NCBI GenBank assembly: GCA_026018925.1 | Contig: JAKSZU010000027.1 | Span: 2,004,829 to 2,068,828 of the forward strand | DNA from: Tupaia tana | Lineage: Eukaryota > Chordata > Mammalia > Scandentia > Tupaiidae | Direction: 5' to 3' | Length of the DNA: 64,000 nt | Shown: piece after piece, positions 32,202 through 42,874 of the stretch | Layout: each line of letters begins with the position of its first letter | Position numbering within the stretch: the first letter of the stretch is position 1 | The notes under the pieces: generated by a model | What the model was told of the DNA's origin: nothing | The model's input: the letters and a program-made list of their open reading frames with translations, nothing else | Database searches by the model: none | Translations under genes and position numbers: made by a program

Positions 32202-33882
32202 AGGCTCTAGCTGAAGCGCAGTAGGCCCACAGTCTGTGGCTCTAACTGAAGCGCAGTAGGCCCACAGTCTGTGGCTCTAACTGAAGCGCAGTAGGCCCAC
32301 AGTCTGTGGCTCTAACTGAAGCGCAGTAGGCCCACAGTCTGCGGCTCTAGCTGAAGCGCAGTAGGCCCACAGTCTGCGGCTCTAGCTGAAGCGCAGTAGG
32401 CCCGCAGTCTGTGGTTCTAGCTGAAGCGCAGTAGGCCCGCAGTCTGTGGCTCTAGCTGTAAGCACAGTAGGCCCGCAGTCTGTGGTTCTAGCTGTAAGTG
32501 TAGTAGGCCCGCAGTCTGTGGTTCTAGCTGTAAGCACAGTAGGCCCGCAGTCTGTGGTTCTAGCTGTCGGCACAGTAGGCTCGCAGTCTGTGGTTCTAGC
32601 TGTAAGCACAGTAGGCCCGCAGTCTGTGGTTCTAGCTGTAAGCACAGTAGGCCCGCAGTCTGTGGTTCTAGCTGTAAGCACAGTAGGCCCGCAGTCTGTG
32701 GTTCTAGCTGTAAGCGCAGTAGGCCCGCAGTCTGTGCTTCTGGCTGTCGGCACAGTAGGCCCGCAGTCTGTGGTTCTAGCTGTAAGCACAGTAGGCCCGC
32801 AGTCTGTGGCTCTAGCTGTAAGCACAGTAGGCCCGCAGTCTGTGGTTCTAGCTGTAAGCACAGTAGGCCCGCAGTCTGTGGTTCTAGCTGTAAGCACAGT
32901 AGGCCCGCAGTCTGTGGTTCTAGCTGTAAGCGCAGTAGGCCCGCAGTCTGTGGTTCTAGCTGTAAGCGCAGTAGGCCCGCAGTCTGTGGTTCTAGCTGTA
33001 AGCACAGTAGGCCCGCAGTCTGTGGTTCTAGCTGTAAGCGCAGTAGGCCCGCAGTCTGTGGTTCTAGCTGAAGCGCAGTAGGCCCGCAGTCTGTGGTTCT
33101 AGCTGTAAGTGTAGTAGGCCCGCAGTCTGTGGCTCTAGCTGTAAGCGCAGTAGGCCCGCATGTGGCTCTAGCTGTAAGCGCAGTAGGCCCGCAGTCTGTG
33201 GTTCTAGCTGTAAGCGCAGTAGGCCCGCAGTCTGTGGTTCTAGCTGTAAGCACAGTAGGCCCGCAGTCTGTGGTTCTAGCTGTAAGCACAGTAGGCCCGC
33301 AGTCTGTGGTTCTAGCTGGAAGCACAGTAGGCCCGCAGTCTGTGGTTCTAGCTGTAAGCGCAGTAGGCCCGCAGTCTGTGGCTCTAGCTGTAAGCGCAGT
33401 AGGCCCGCAGTCTGTGGTTCTAGCTGTAAGCGCAGTAGGCCCGCAGTCTGTGGTTCTAGCTGTAAGCGCAGTAGGCCCGCAGTCTGTGGTTCTAGCTGTA
33501 AGCGCAGTAGGCCCGCAGTCTGTGGTTCTAGCTGTAAGCACAGTAGGCCCGCAGTCTGTGGTTCTAGCTGTAAGCACAGTAGGCCCGCAGTCTGTGGCTC
33601 TAGCTGTAAGCACAGTAGGCTCGCAGTCTGTGGTTCTAGCTGTCGGCACAGTAGGCCCGCAGTCTGTGGTTCTAGCTGTAAGCGCAGTAGGCCCGCAGTC
33701 TGTGGTTCTAGCTGTAAGCACAGTAGGCCCGCAGTCTGTGGTTCTAGCTGTAAGCACAGTAGGCCCGCAGTCTGTGGTTCTAGCTGTAAGCACAGTAGGC
33801 CCGCAGTCTGCGGCTCTAGCTGGAAGCGCAGTAGGCCCGCAGTCTGTGCTTCTAGCTGTCGGCACAGTAGGCCCGCAGTCTG
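32202..33882. repeat. 35/36-bp minisatellite, about 47 units
   Basis: The first seven or so units (to about 32,450) are 35 bp (CTGAAGCGCAGTAGGCCC), the rest mainly 36 bp (GTAAGCGCAGTAGGCCC with an extra T). One unit near 33,160 is shortened by several bases and one near 33,070 reverts to the 35-bp form. The 36-bp part can be read as a 12-residue open frame on either strand; not a gene. Confidence 0.96.
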
Positions 33883-34223
33883 ACTCCTGCTCTTCAGCGT
33901 GGCTGCCGTTCATGTTCAACAGCGTGGCATCTCTGCCACAGCGCCCTACACCACCGGGTTCAGGTGGACCAGATACTGCTGTTTCTCCTAGTAATTTGGT
34001 AAAATTCATAAAAGCAGTTTTTAGAAATGCTTTTTTTATATATATAAGTTGTTAGGGATGGAATGACACACATCTCTAGCAGTAAAACACATGCGTGATT
34101 TTAGATGAGAAGTGCCCAGATGTTGAGCAGTTTTCTGAATGCCTGCTCCTACTGCCCGCGCGGGTGGGGAAACCTCAGCTGTGGCCGGCTCGAGAGCCTG
34201 AGGCTGCCGTGCCTCTCCCTCAC

Positions 34224-34382
34224 CTCCACACACAGTGACAGGTACTTCCCAATGGTCCCGATGGCGTTCACGATGCGTTTAAGGCTACTGCACTTAGAGT
34301 CTACAAAATGTTCTCCATTCTGCACATCTGGCGATGGTAACAAGACCATGAACACTGCACGCACCGGAAGACAAGCACACTT
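34224..34382 (-). CDS. Candidate internal exon, 53 codons, unidentified
   Basis: Minus-strand interval ending in GTGGAG|GTGAGG, a strong donor after 34,224. A phase-0 start is available at the CTCAG acceptor before 34,382. A stronger-looking TTGCAG 7 bp upstream would change the phase. The frame is open for 159 bp and reads LLPSPDVQNGEHFVDSK and then KRIVNAIGTIGKYLSLCVE. The phase matches the candidate exon at 34,742-34,912, so the two could be spliced together over a 359-bp intron. Product unknown. The long 36-bp minisatellite begins about 340 bp downstream and would lie in the following intron. Confidence 0.38.
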
Positions 34383-34741
34383 CTGAGGCCTGCAACTTTC
34401 TCGGTAAAGGTATTACCAGTTTCTAAATTTGTCATTGAGGCCTTGGAAAACTACCAGAACATCCACAATTTCACTGCTAGAGCAGTTGAGCCTATTACAA
34501 AGAAAGGAAAGCGTGTAGCTTCATTACAGAACTTCAGCCTCATCTCGGGAGCAGCGCTCTAGGTTCAAACAAACCCTCACAAGCCGGCTCGCTCTCATGA
34601 CTGCCAAGTCTGAACAGCCACAGAGGAGACCCACCCTGTGCCCTGAGCACGTGAACTAGCAGAAGTGGGCGCTAAGAGAAGTCAAAACACACCCTTTAGC
34701 AAGGATCCTTTAACTGTAAAGGGAGCATAAATAAATGATAC

Positions 34742-34912
34742 CTGCTCTTCGGTTCTTTGGTTTCTCAGAGTCCATAAATATTTCCGAATCGCGTGGAGAG
34801 GATACTTTTTGAAATAAGAGAATCTTGATGGAGGAAGCAGATTATCCATAGCGAGGAGAGCCAGAGGGTCCCTGTCAGCGACCGTATGAAATCTAGACAC
34901 TGAATGATCTCC
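34742..34912 (-). CDS. Candidate internal exon, 57 codons, unidentified
   Basis: Minus-strand interval bounded by a TTTGCAG acceptor (ending 34,913) and a CAG|GTATCA donor (after 34,742). The 171 bp are open in one frame with phase 0 at both ends. The 57-residue translation runs from GDHSVSRFHT through KKYPLHAIRKYLWTLR to RTEEQ, a basic/aromatic, non-repetitive composition unlike the SINE or array reading frames around it. I do not recognise the protein. It is paired with another candidate exon 360 bp downstream on the same strand. The case rests on splice signals and open frame only; a conserved noncoding or pseudogenic origin is possible. Confidence 0.4.
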
Positions 34913-34979
34913 CTGCAAACAGAGCAGACGTTGTTACCGCTGCTTCCTCTTTGGGGTGGAGTTCCTGGTGAATCCAAGT

Positions 34980-35100
34980 AACAGCGTCCAGAATCGTCCA
35001 GAAGCGCAATGCCCGGAGGGCGCCAGGAGCCGGGAGGGGTCGGGCGTCCGCAGCGCAGAGCTGCCGAGCGCGGTGATGCGACTGTCCTATTTCTAGCGCG
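34980..35100. promoter_or_regulatory. Small CpG-rich patch
   Basis: About 120 bp with many CpG dinucleotides in a CpG-poor setting, just upstream (minus-strand sense) of the two candidate exons. It could be exonic, a minor promoter, or recently GC-converted DNA. No TATA or clear initiator is visible. Confidence 0.35.
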
Positions 35101-35109
35101 GCGTTCTGT

Positions 35110-36745
35110 TGCAAGCTATGTTAGTATCAGCTGGCTGGTGACTTCCATATCCACAGACACTGCGGGGCTTGATTTAAATTCTCCTGACAGGTTTCCTAGT
35201 CTTTAAAGAGGGCATGACGTGTGGATTTCCAGTTTCTTTCTACATGTCTTATCATCACAGCACACGCTGACAGCCCTCAGTCACCTCTCACGTGTCGAGT
35301 CGCTGGTTGTGGAGAAGCATTGTTTTAGGAGGAGACTTCTGAAAGAGATGAACAAATAACCTCTCCTGGTGGCTCTCAGGAGCTCAGTGTCAGCAGGGAA
35401 CTTCTGTGCTGCTTATGCAGGGCGCGGTAACCAGATCCTTCAGTCAGGGAACAAAAGCTGCCGACAGTCTGTTAAAAAGGCGTCTCTCCCTGCCTCCTTA
35501 TCACAAAGCCACAGACTGAATCCAGAAACATTCCTTTTCCACAGCATTTACTCCCAGTGTAGGGGAGAGAACACGTATGTGTTTACTTTCTAATAATTAT
35601 AAAAAGGACTCGTGCCTTAAAAAAAAAGAAAGAAAACATGATGAGAGGCCTGTGGTCTTCGAGGACATGAAACCCTGAAGTGTGTAAGTTCAGCGTCTCC
35701 TTAGTACGCCGCGCAGGTTACAGGGCTCCTGAACCAGGTCCCCAGGTACGACGCCTACGTTTCGTAGCATCTGGCTTATGTGACAGAAACGGCAGGTCAC
35801 TTCTGTAAAGGGCTGTTGTGGAAAGAGGAGGTTGGCCTTGTGGCCCAGGGGTGCGATTTAGGGCAGAGAGCTGTTTTCCTGCCTTCAGAGGGAGCCTCTG
35901 GGCTGGTGGAGGCGGGGCAGGCAGAGCTGGGGACCAGCGTTACAGCCTGTGCTGTCCCCCATGGCCTCCCTGACACTCCTTCAGGGAACGCGCTGGGTGT
36001 CCGAGAGCCAGCTGCGTGGCGAGCAGCTCCAGCCATCTGTCAGACTGGCACCAGGCCCACTGGTAAGGTGATCTCCCAGAAGCGCCAGGCCCAGCCTCCA
36101 TTCTAGGAAGCTCTTCACACGCCGCTGCTGGGGCTAGATCCTGGGAGGAGGCCCTGCCCTCCCGCCACCCCTTCCTGTGCATCCACACGTGTCACAGAGG
36201 CTCTGAGTGCCAGAGACAGCTGACCCTGTCCGGGCAAGAGAGCAGCGTGGTGCCACAAACCCCCGAGGGCTTACCGCCCGCGCTGCGTGCTCCTGCCAGC
36301 TCACCGCCCAGGACGGGAAAGGGCTTGGAAGCCCTGACCCTCCCAGCCAACCTGGGATCCTGGGTGGGAGATGGCCCAGGGGTAACAGGGACAGACGAAG
36401 GGACAGTCACGTACACTTCAAAGGCCACAAACCGCTTTGCGTCTGTTAGTAAAAATACCGGAACCTTCAGAAACGCTTCTTTGCTGTGAGCAGAAGCCGG
36501 CATCCTGCCAGACACCCACAGCGCGGCTGGCGATCAAAGCCTTGCCTGTGGTGGACCGGCACCAAGCAGGCTTGCTTAGGGTGCTGGGTCCGGGATCACC
36601 TTTTCCTGGGTCTCGGGGAAGGATGCGAAGAGCTGGGAAGGAAGGAAAACCTCCCCAGAATAACAGCCCTGCTCTCTTAGACTGAGCATAAAACGGAAAA
36701 AGGGGGGAACAAGTGCAGCTAAAATTCCCTCAGGTATTAAACCGG
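35110..36745. other. Unique sequence
   Basis: No SINE or tandem array over about 1.6 kb. GC-rich at 35,860-36,650. No splice-bounded open frame stood out. Confidence 0.4.
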
Positions 36746-36749
36746 TAAC

Positions 36750-36965
36750 AAGTGTGAACTACAGCTAGTGTTACTGGCTCTTTGGCCAGGCACTGTGCTG
36801 TTCTGTACAAGTGTGATCTCGTGTAAGCCCATAGCACCCCAGGCTTGGAGACCACGAAACAACTTGTCAAAGTCACATAGTCACAAAGGCAGAGCCAGAG
36901 GGGTCCCAGCCCCAGAGGCGTGGCTCCAGAGCCCTGCTCCCTGTCAGTGCCCTCCACAGCTTCAT
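36750..36965 (-). mobile_element. MIR
   Basis: Antisense MIR: GCCAGGCACTGTGCTGTTC, CTTGTCAAAGTCACATAGTC, GGCTCCAGAGCCCTGCTC. Confidence 0.85.
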
Positions 36966-37015
36966 GAGCCACGCCCATGATGAGTTCCCGAGAAACTGCA
37001 TGTATCTTATTACTT

Positions 37016-37194
37016 AAAAAAAAATTATGTGCTTACTTTTATTTATTCATTTATTTATTGTTATTTTTTAATTTGAGCAGAGAGAGAGAGAGAGAGAGAA
37101 AGTGAGAAACCAAGCCACCAGGTCCCAGACTCGAACTGCAGTCAGCCATGTGGGAGTCTGGTGCCTGAACCACCACGCCACCTGCTGGCCCCCA
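37016..37194 (-). mobile_element. SINE form B
   Basis: Antisense copy: (GA)n at 37,079-37,100, GACTCGAACTGCAGTCAGC, CACGCCACCTGCTGGCCCC. Confidence 0.88.
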
Positions 37195-37428
37195 CGACCT
37201 CTATGATGAGCCTGAAGTAGGAAAGACATGCGGTTGCCTTGTTAAAGAGATGTGCAAATGTAGATTTCTAGGGATTTACAGACCAAGGTCATCGGATTGG
37301 AGAACAGGTACATCTACCAAGTCTTATGGCTTCCTGTCTGAATTCTCTACAAGTAATGCTAATGTTCATTACCTAGCTCTTAAAGATCTCTAAATGAAAT
37401 GACTCTGATGTTAAAAAGAGCTTGCATG

Positions 37429-37590
37429 GGGCCAAGCAGGGGCCAGTGGTAGGGCTGCTGGACTCCCACGTGGCCGACTGCAGTGAGTCCTGGACCGGGC
37501 AGCTTGCCTTCTCACTTTCTCTCTCTCTGATGACTATAGCAAGTTAAAGGATAATAACAATAACAAAATAAATCATCTTTTTAAAAAAGA
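37429..37590 (+). mobile_element. SINE form B
   Basis: GGGCCAGTGGTAGGGCTGC head variant, GACTCCCACGTGGCCG, CT-rich centre, AAATAAATCATC tail. Confidence 0.75.
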
Positions 37591-37902
37591 ACTTGTATTT
37601 ATAGATACAGATGTGTTTTTTTCCCAAAATTTTGAAAGCGACCACAGTCTTGGCTTCTGTTTGACGAGGTCTTCAGTGGTCTGTTTCTCTCCTAGGGCCT
37701 GCAGATACGAACGTGGGCGTGTGCACACCTTGTTTCTCAGGGCAGGGCACGGGCTGCCCGTGTCCACATACGGAGACCTCTGCTGTCACGGTCTGGATGA
37801 GTGCCGTTTCTGAGGGCCACTGCGACACTGCGTGGTGAAAGGCTGACACACACCTGCAAGGCCCGGCCTCAGGCAATGCAGGCGCCGTCTGCTCCCTGCA
37901 AG

Positions 37903-38475
37903 GTGGCCGCCCGTGGCGTGGTGGGAAAGGAGGCCGACTCCCCATGGCCTACTGTGTGGTTTAGTCCCAGCCTTGAGGGCTTAAAACACACCAGCAGGTG
38001 TGTGTGTACATGTGTGCACGTGCCAGAGCCCCAGCAGGTGTGTGTGTACACGTGTGCGTGTGTGCGTGCCAGAGTCCCAGCAGGTGTGTGTGTACACGTG
38101 TGCGTGTGCGCGTGACAGAGTCCCAGCAGGTGTGTGTGTACACGTGTGTGTGTGCGCATGACAGAGTCCCAGCAGGTGTGTGTGTACATGTGTGCACGTG
38201 CCAGAGTCCCAGCAGGTGTGTGTGTACACATGTGCGTGTGCCAGAGTCCCAGCAGGTGTGTGTGTACACGTGTGCATGTGTGCGTGCCAGAGTCCCAGCA
38301 GGTGTGTGTGTACACATGTGCGTGTGCACGTGCCAGAGTCCCAGCAGGATGGAGAAATGGAGGAGGGACTGGAGTGTGCCCACAGCTCTTCGGAGGGGTT
38401 TTCTCTCTCTGTCTTTCTCATCTCTGTCTCTCGGGAGTACGCCTGCCCTCTGACCTACAAACAAAGCAAACAAAG
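37903..38475 (+). mobile_element. SINE form A carrying an internal VNTR
   Basis: Left part to about 37,990 is a form A head (GGCGTGGTGGGAAAGG, GGTTTAGTCCCAGCC, GGGCTTAAAACACACC). Right part from about 38,348 is the form A distal body (GGATGGAGAAATGGAGGAGG to CGCCTGCCCTCTGACC). Between them the GT-rich body segment is tandemly repeated. Confidence 0.75.
37990..38348 (+). repeat. GT-rich VNTR, about 8 units of 38-48 bp
   Basis: Unit like CCCAGCAGGTGTGTGTGTAC + ACGTGTGCGTGTG + CGTGCCAGAGT, with length differences caused by GT-dinucleotide number. The unit corresponds to the SINE's own GTGTGCGTGCGTGCCC segment. Confidence 0.9.
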
Positions 38476-38479
38476 GAAG

Positions 38480-39605
38480 AGTGGGAGCAGGTGTCTGTAA
38501 CCCCGCCCGACACGCCCAGCCTTTGTCCTCTGTGCGACAGAAACACAGCGGCAGAGATCACAGCGAGAGAGGCGTGGGCGAGGGGCTGTGACCCCGGTGG
38601 GAAAGGGTCCTCGTGTTCTTTGCTGTTCCTAAGAATTGCCCGCCTTTTTCTTTCTTGCTTGCTTGCTTGCTTTTCTTTTAAGGGCTTAAAATATGGAGAA
38701 TCCCAAAAAGCAATGCCAGGAAGAGTAGGGGCAAGGGCGTAAGGGAGAGGTGTTTCACGACCTCCTCCCCAGATGCGGAAAAGACGGGTGAAGCCACGCG
38801 GCATGCACACTCCAGCCAGGAGGCCTTCCTGGAGGTGCCCGCACACTCCTCCTGGAAGGGAGAAGACAAGCCTGGGCGTCAGATTCCTGAGAAAGAGGAA
38901 AGGAGAACTGAGGAGCCCTGTTGCCAGGGTCCCTCTGAGTTGATAGGGTCTCAAATTGCGTCAGGATAGAAGCTGAAGGCCCCTGCTCTTCCCCTGCCAG
39001 TAAGTCCCGAGAGTTCCCATCAGGAAAACGACTGCCTTCCCTGGAAGTCGTCCAGCCCGGATACGGAGGGCAAGCAGGCAGAACGAAGGGGAAGCTGCCA
39101 GCTCCGAAAACAAACCATTTTCTATTACGCATTCCACGGAGAAGTCGCGCCATCCCACTAGGTCTGGAGAGGCCGGCCCAGTCTCCTGCGCCCCAAGAAC
39201 AGAGCTCGGTACAAGCAGGAGAGGGTGTGCACACCGCGCACTGCTCGCAGGCACGCGCACGCGGCACCGGTCGGTCACGTGCTGCAGGGCTGAGGCTCTG
39301 CTGCTTCACCAGACGGCGTTTCCTTGGTGCCTCCCCCTCCCCCCGGGAGCCATTACCCCACATCTGCAAATGCTGCATTTCTACTTTCCCCACACGCGTG
39401 TTCAAAATCCCTGGGTGTTCTCATCACGACCGCAGCTCAGCAACTTCAGTGCTTCTAATTGTCCGAAGAGCCCTACGGCTGGCCTGTCTCCTTCCTGGAT
39501 CGGAGCGCCGGTTCCGCTCATGTAACAAGGACAGTCCTTTCTGGAGACACTTGTCCATGCTGTGGGCTGTTTCCCTCCTCCCTCGGCATGCCACCTGGGA
39601 ACCGA
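38480..39605. other. Unique sequence
   Basis: No gene or interspersed repeat recognised. A (TTGC)n-like run, CTTGCTTGCTTGCTTGC, lies at about 38,655. Confidence 0.4.
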
Positions 39606-39612
39606 GTATTCT

Positions 39613-39803
39613 CACGGGGGGGGGGTGAGAAAGCACCTCCCAGAGGGACAGTCCTCCCGCCAAGTCCTCCCGTGTCTCCCTCCTCTTGGGGTTTGGACGT
39701 GCACACGTGCCGGCTGTGTTCAAGCCATCAGGTCTGAGACGTGAACTGTGCAGTCAGCCACGTGGGATCGTTTTCTTACCCAGCACACCATGGGCTGGCC
39801 TGC
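39613..39803 (-). mobile_element. SINE form A, diverged
   Basis: Antisense body from GGGGGTGAGAAAGCACC to CACACCATGGGCTGGCC; the tail side is missing and begins in a G run. Confidence 0.7.
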
Positions 39804-40079
39804 ACCAGTCTCTCTTAAGGGAAGTCTTCGCTGTCTTTCACGAGTCATAAGTAATTTTTTCTCGAACGTAAGTGGGTAAGAGACTCAGGAGCTTTCCGTT
39901 GAAGGCTTTGAAATCTCTCACGCGTCCTGGGACAGAGCTACTTGACCTCGTGTGTGCATACGAGCCTCCCGGCGTCTGGGGCAGAGCCCGGGGCTGCATG
40001 CTCAGGAGTCCCAGCGGGACGGCGGCGGTCCACGCAGCCACGTCTCAGAGCCTCTGCCCAGCTTCAGCTTTGTGCTGTT

Positions 40080-40310
40080 ATTATTATTTTAGTTTGCCAG
40101 AGAGTGTGTACCTGCACAGGGGTGCAGGGGAGCACCCCAGATGGGACAGGACCACACGCAGCCCCTCCTCCGTGTCTCGGTCCTGCCGTCACTGGGGCAT
40201 GCGTAAACACGGCCTGGCGAGTCTCTCACGCCACTGGGACCGGGGCTCAGACAGGGTTGACCACACGGGATCTGGCTCCCTTAGGCCACCTGGACACACG
40301 GCCGGCCTGG
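40080..40310 (-). mobile_element. Old SINE, family C
   Basis: Antisense, TTATTATTATTTTAGTTTGCC to GGACACACGGCCGGCC, strongly diverged. Confidence 0.5.
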
Positions 40311-40424
40311 ACTTCAGTTTTAATGTCCAGTTACATGAATTTCCCCAGAAACATTAGTTGGCTTACTTAGAAAGACATCCCTGACTCAGGTTACAACATC
40401 TTTCCATATATTTCCTTTGAAAAT

Positions 40425-40625
40425 GGTTTATTGGTTCTGTGAGGGAGAGGTAGAACAGTCCCCAGCAGGGCCTCCCACCACAGTCTCCCTGTCGTCCCCC
40501 AGCCAGCCAGGGTCACAGCGCGTGGGCAGGCACCCGCATGTACAGGTCAGCCAGGGAGTCGGACCGTCTGCTGCGTGGTTCCATGTGGGGCGTGGCCCCC
40601 CCACCGTGCCCCTCGGGGGCGGGGG
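40425..40625 (-). mobile_element. Old SINE, family C
   Basis: GGTTTATTGGTTCTGTGAGG start and diverged GC-rich body; similar in plan to copies at 6,609 and 46,450. Confidence 0.4.
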
Positions 40626-40639
40626 GGGCGTCTACACAT

Positions 40640-40751
40640 TTTCCAGTATGCTTTGTTTTTTACATTGAGAGATTTAACACCATTTGCAATTTATGTTTGT
40701 ATATGGTATGAAGTAGATCTCTATTTTCATTTTCTCACCAAAGGTGATTTT
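40640..40751 (-). mobile_element. L1M fragment (left part)
   Basis: GTTTGTATATGGTATGAAG and TCTATTTTCATTTTCTCACC match the antisense 3' region of old L1 elements. It resumes at about 41,015 after an inserted LTR. Confidence 0.65.
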
Positions 40752-41005
40752 CCTAACCCCTGCCATGACCAAGTAGCACAGACCAGGCCTTAAACGACAG
40801 GGACTCGTTGCCTCACAGTTCTGGACAAGGCAGGGGTCGAGGTATGGGCAGGGCGGGTCTCTTCTGAGGCCTTTCTCTTTGGCTTGTAGACGGCCATCGT
40901 CACTGACGTGTCTCTGCAAGCTCACGGCCGAGGGGTGGGGTGTGACTTCGACGTGGGAGTTTGGGAGCGGGGACGTAATTCAGCCCGTAACAGCTTGGCC
41001 CTGTT
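40752..41005 (-). mobile_element. Solo MLT1/MST-type LTR (ERVL-MaLR)
   Basis: Antisense MaLR LTR landmarks: CTCACAGTTCTGGACAAGG, TTTGGCTTGTAGACGGCC, and a right end near ATTCAGCCCGTAACAGC. Broken and old (placental or earlier); no internal viral sequence adjoins it. Confidence 0.6.
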
Positions 41006-41009
41006 TTCA

Positions 41010-41105
41010 GGCGTTCCTTTTGTCCACTTCTGTGTCTGTACCTGTGTCAGGTATAGACATACAGAGTAACTGGAAGACAATCTACTACTTAGGAATTAAC
41101 TTTTC
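41010..41105 (-). mobile_element. L1M fragment (right part)
   Basis: TGTGTCTGTACCTGTGTCAG matches the next antisense segment of old L1 after the LTR insertion. Confidence 0.5.
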
Positions 41106-41372
41106 TTAAAAACAAAAGAGAAAAAATCTGTAAGACATTTCCTCATCTCTTTTCAGCTAGAAACAAATACCTCCCATGTATTTTATTCAAATTTTTATCA
41201 TAACACTGTTCACTTTATAAAGAGGTTGTTAACGTCTGTCTTTAAGCTAGGTATCTCAGGTCTCAGATAACCGAATTATTATTAAATCATCATTAAACAT
41301 TTATATTATTAAATAATTATATTTGATGTCATTAACAACCATATGTTGGTGACTTACTATTCATCTAACACT
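41106..41372. other. AT-rich sequence
   Basis: Contains clustered ATTATTAAAT motifs at 41,270-41,330; no gene recognised. Confidence 0.4.
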
Positions 41373-41374
41373 GT

Positions 41375-41470
41375 GTTGTGGATTTTGCTTGAACCATCTC
41401 AGACACCCTGTAAACTAGCAGAAAGGTTCAGAGCAGTCAAGTTATCTGCCGAAGAGCACACAGCAAGTGG
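41375..41470 (-). mobile_element. MIR fragment
   Basis: CAGACACCCTGTAAAC and AGAGCACACAGCAAGTGG are antisense MIR-like. Confidence 0.6.
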
Positions 41471-41496
41471 TTCATTGCAGGGCCCAGCCCGTTTCA

Positions 41497-41655
41497 GGGC
41501 TGGCGGGGGGCACGAGGGTGAGGGCGCTGGACTCCCCCATGCCGGCTGCAGATCGGGTCCCAGACCTCGGGCTGACTTTCTCACTTTCCCTCTCTCTCTT
41601 GTCAAATTGAAAAAAAATAATAATAATAAAATTAAATAAGTAATCCTTAAAAATA
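41497..41655 (+). mobile_element. SINE form B
   Basis: GGGCTGGCGGGGGGCACG head, GGCGCTGGACTCCCCCATG, CTTGTCAAATTGAAAAAAAA tail. Confidence 0.8.
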
Positions 41656-41659
41656 ACAA

Positions 41660-42405
41660 AACCCGACCCATCTCTGTCTGACTCTGAGTCTCTAAGGCTC
41701 AGTCATCCCACAGTGCTGCCTCTAAGGCTTGTTTGGGTGCCCCCATTCCCCCACGAGAACGCCTGGCTCCTGGCTCGCGGGGTCCTGACTCACAGGCTGG
41801 CAAGGTCAACTGAGCTAAAAGCACAGCAGCCGACTGTACGGTGTCCTCCCTGTAAAAGCTCTCGGGACTGGTGGGCTATTCTGGGTCTGGATTACTGGGG
41901 CCACAGTAGCAGATGCGTGATCAGGGTCCTCCTAATCCCTAGGACACAGAAAGCCTGTGCTTCCCGATAACAACAAAAACTCCCTCTCCCTGTGCGTTTC
42001 TGGTCTTTAGCGCAGCCTTAAACAAGCTTCATTACCACTGTTAGCTTGATGCCACCGTTTTTCAGCATGTCAAGTCAATGCCATAAAAAGTGCATGTAAA
42101 CATCAAGATAAAACCGAGCCCAGCTGCCGCCCTGCTCGCGCCCACGTGGAAGGCTGTGGCGGGCTCCCGGGCTGACCAGCGTGCAAGCTGGGGCGGCTGT
42201 GGGAGGACCCTGGGCGGAGCCCGTGGCCAATGCCTGTTTCTCAATAAAAATAACTCGGAAGAGACTAATCACAGGTAGGCAACGAATGCTAGTTCCACGT
42301 GATCAGTGGAGGCTTTGTGCACTGTGGTCATTATTCTGTATGTAACTTACATAATTTAAGTGGGTCAAGTTGATTTAGGATGGAAGCATAAAGGGTAGCT
42401 TTATT
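41660..42405. other. Unique sequence
   Basis: No gene or repeat recognised. GC-rich at 42,120-42,230. Confidence 0.4.
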
Positions 42406-42411
42406 TTATTT

Positions 42412-42673
42412 TATTGTTTGAGAGATTTTTGCTATAGGGCGTGTGCGCTCGCCAAACAGAGAGAGAGACAGAGAGACAGAAAGTGAGAAATCACCCCCCC
42501 GGGGGGGGGGGGGTGGCCATGCCACAATCCCTTCTCCTCCATTCTCCTCTTGGGATCTTGGGCACGCACGCACATGTGCCTGATGTGAGTTTAAGCCACC
42601 AGGTCCAGGACGTGAACCGTGGTCGACTACATGGGAGTCCAGCGACATAGCCATTACGCTAACTGCTTGTCCC
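42412..42673 (-). mobile_element. SINE form A, full length
   Basis: Antisense copy with a 13-G run at about 42,501; GGGTAGCTT at both edges as target-site duplication. Confidence 0.9.
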
Positions 42674-42684
42674 GGGTAGCTTAA

Positions 42685-42870
42685 TTTTTTCCCCATAGGG
42701 CACATGCACTTACTGCAGAGAGACAGAGAGAGACAGTGAGAGAAAGTGAGAAATCACTCCTAGAAATGCGGCAGCCACATTGCAATCCCTTCTCCTGAGA
42801 GGAACGCACGTGCACATGCCCGGTGTGATTTTCAAGCCGCTGGGTCCAGGCTCAAATGCCCTGCTGGCCC
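42685..42870 (-). mobile_element. SINE form A, partial
   Basis: Antisense, CCCCATAGGGCACATGC to CCTGCTGGCCCTG, lacking part of the body and most of the tRNA-like centre. Confidence 0.75.
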
Positions 42871-42874
42871 TGAG

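Noticed and set aside
32202-33882. Centromeric or telomeric satellite
   Set aside because: Unit and array lengths fit a VNTR; no TTAGGG runs and no alpha-like unit are present.
32417-34055. Apparent long repeat proteins (12-residue period) on both strands
   Set aside because: By-product of the 36-bp minisatellite; frames break at the 35-bp units.
34893-35114. Extension of the candidate minus-strand exon into the CpG-rich patch
   Set aside because: It lies in a different frame from the 57-codon exon, and the only donor-like site is about 30 bp from the acceptor, too close for an intron.
37869-38742. His/Thr/Cys-rich open frames around 38 kb
   Set aside because: Produced by the GT-rich VNTR inside the SINE.
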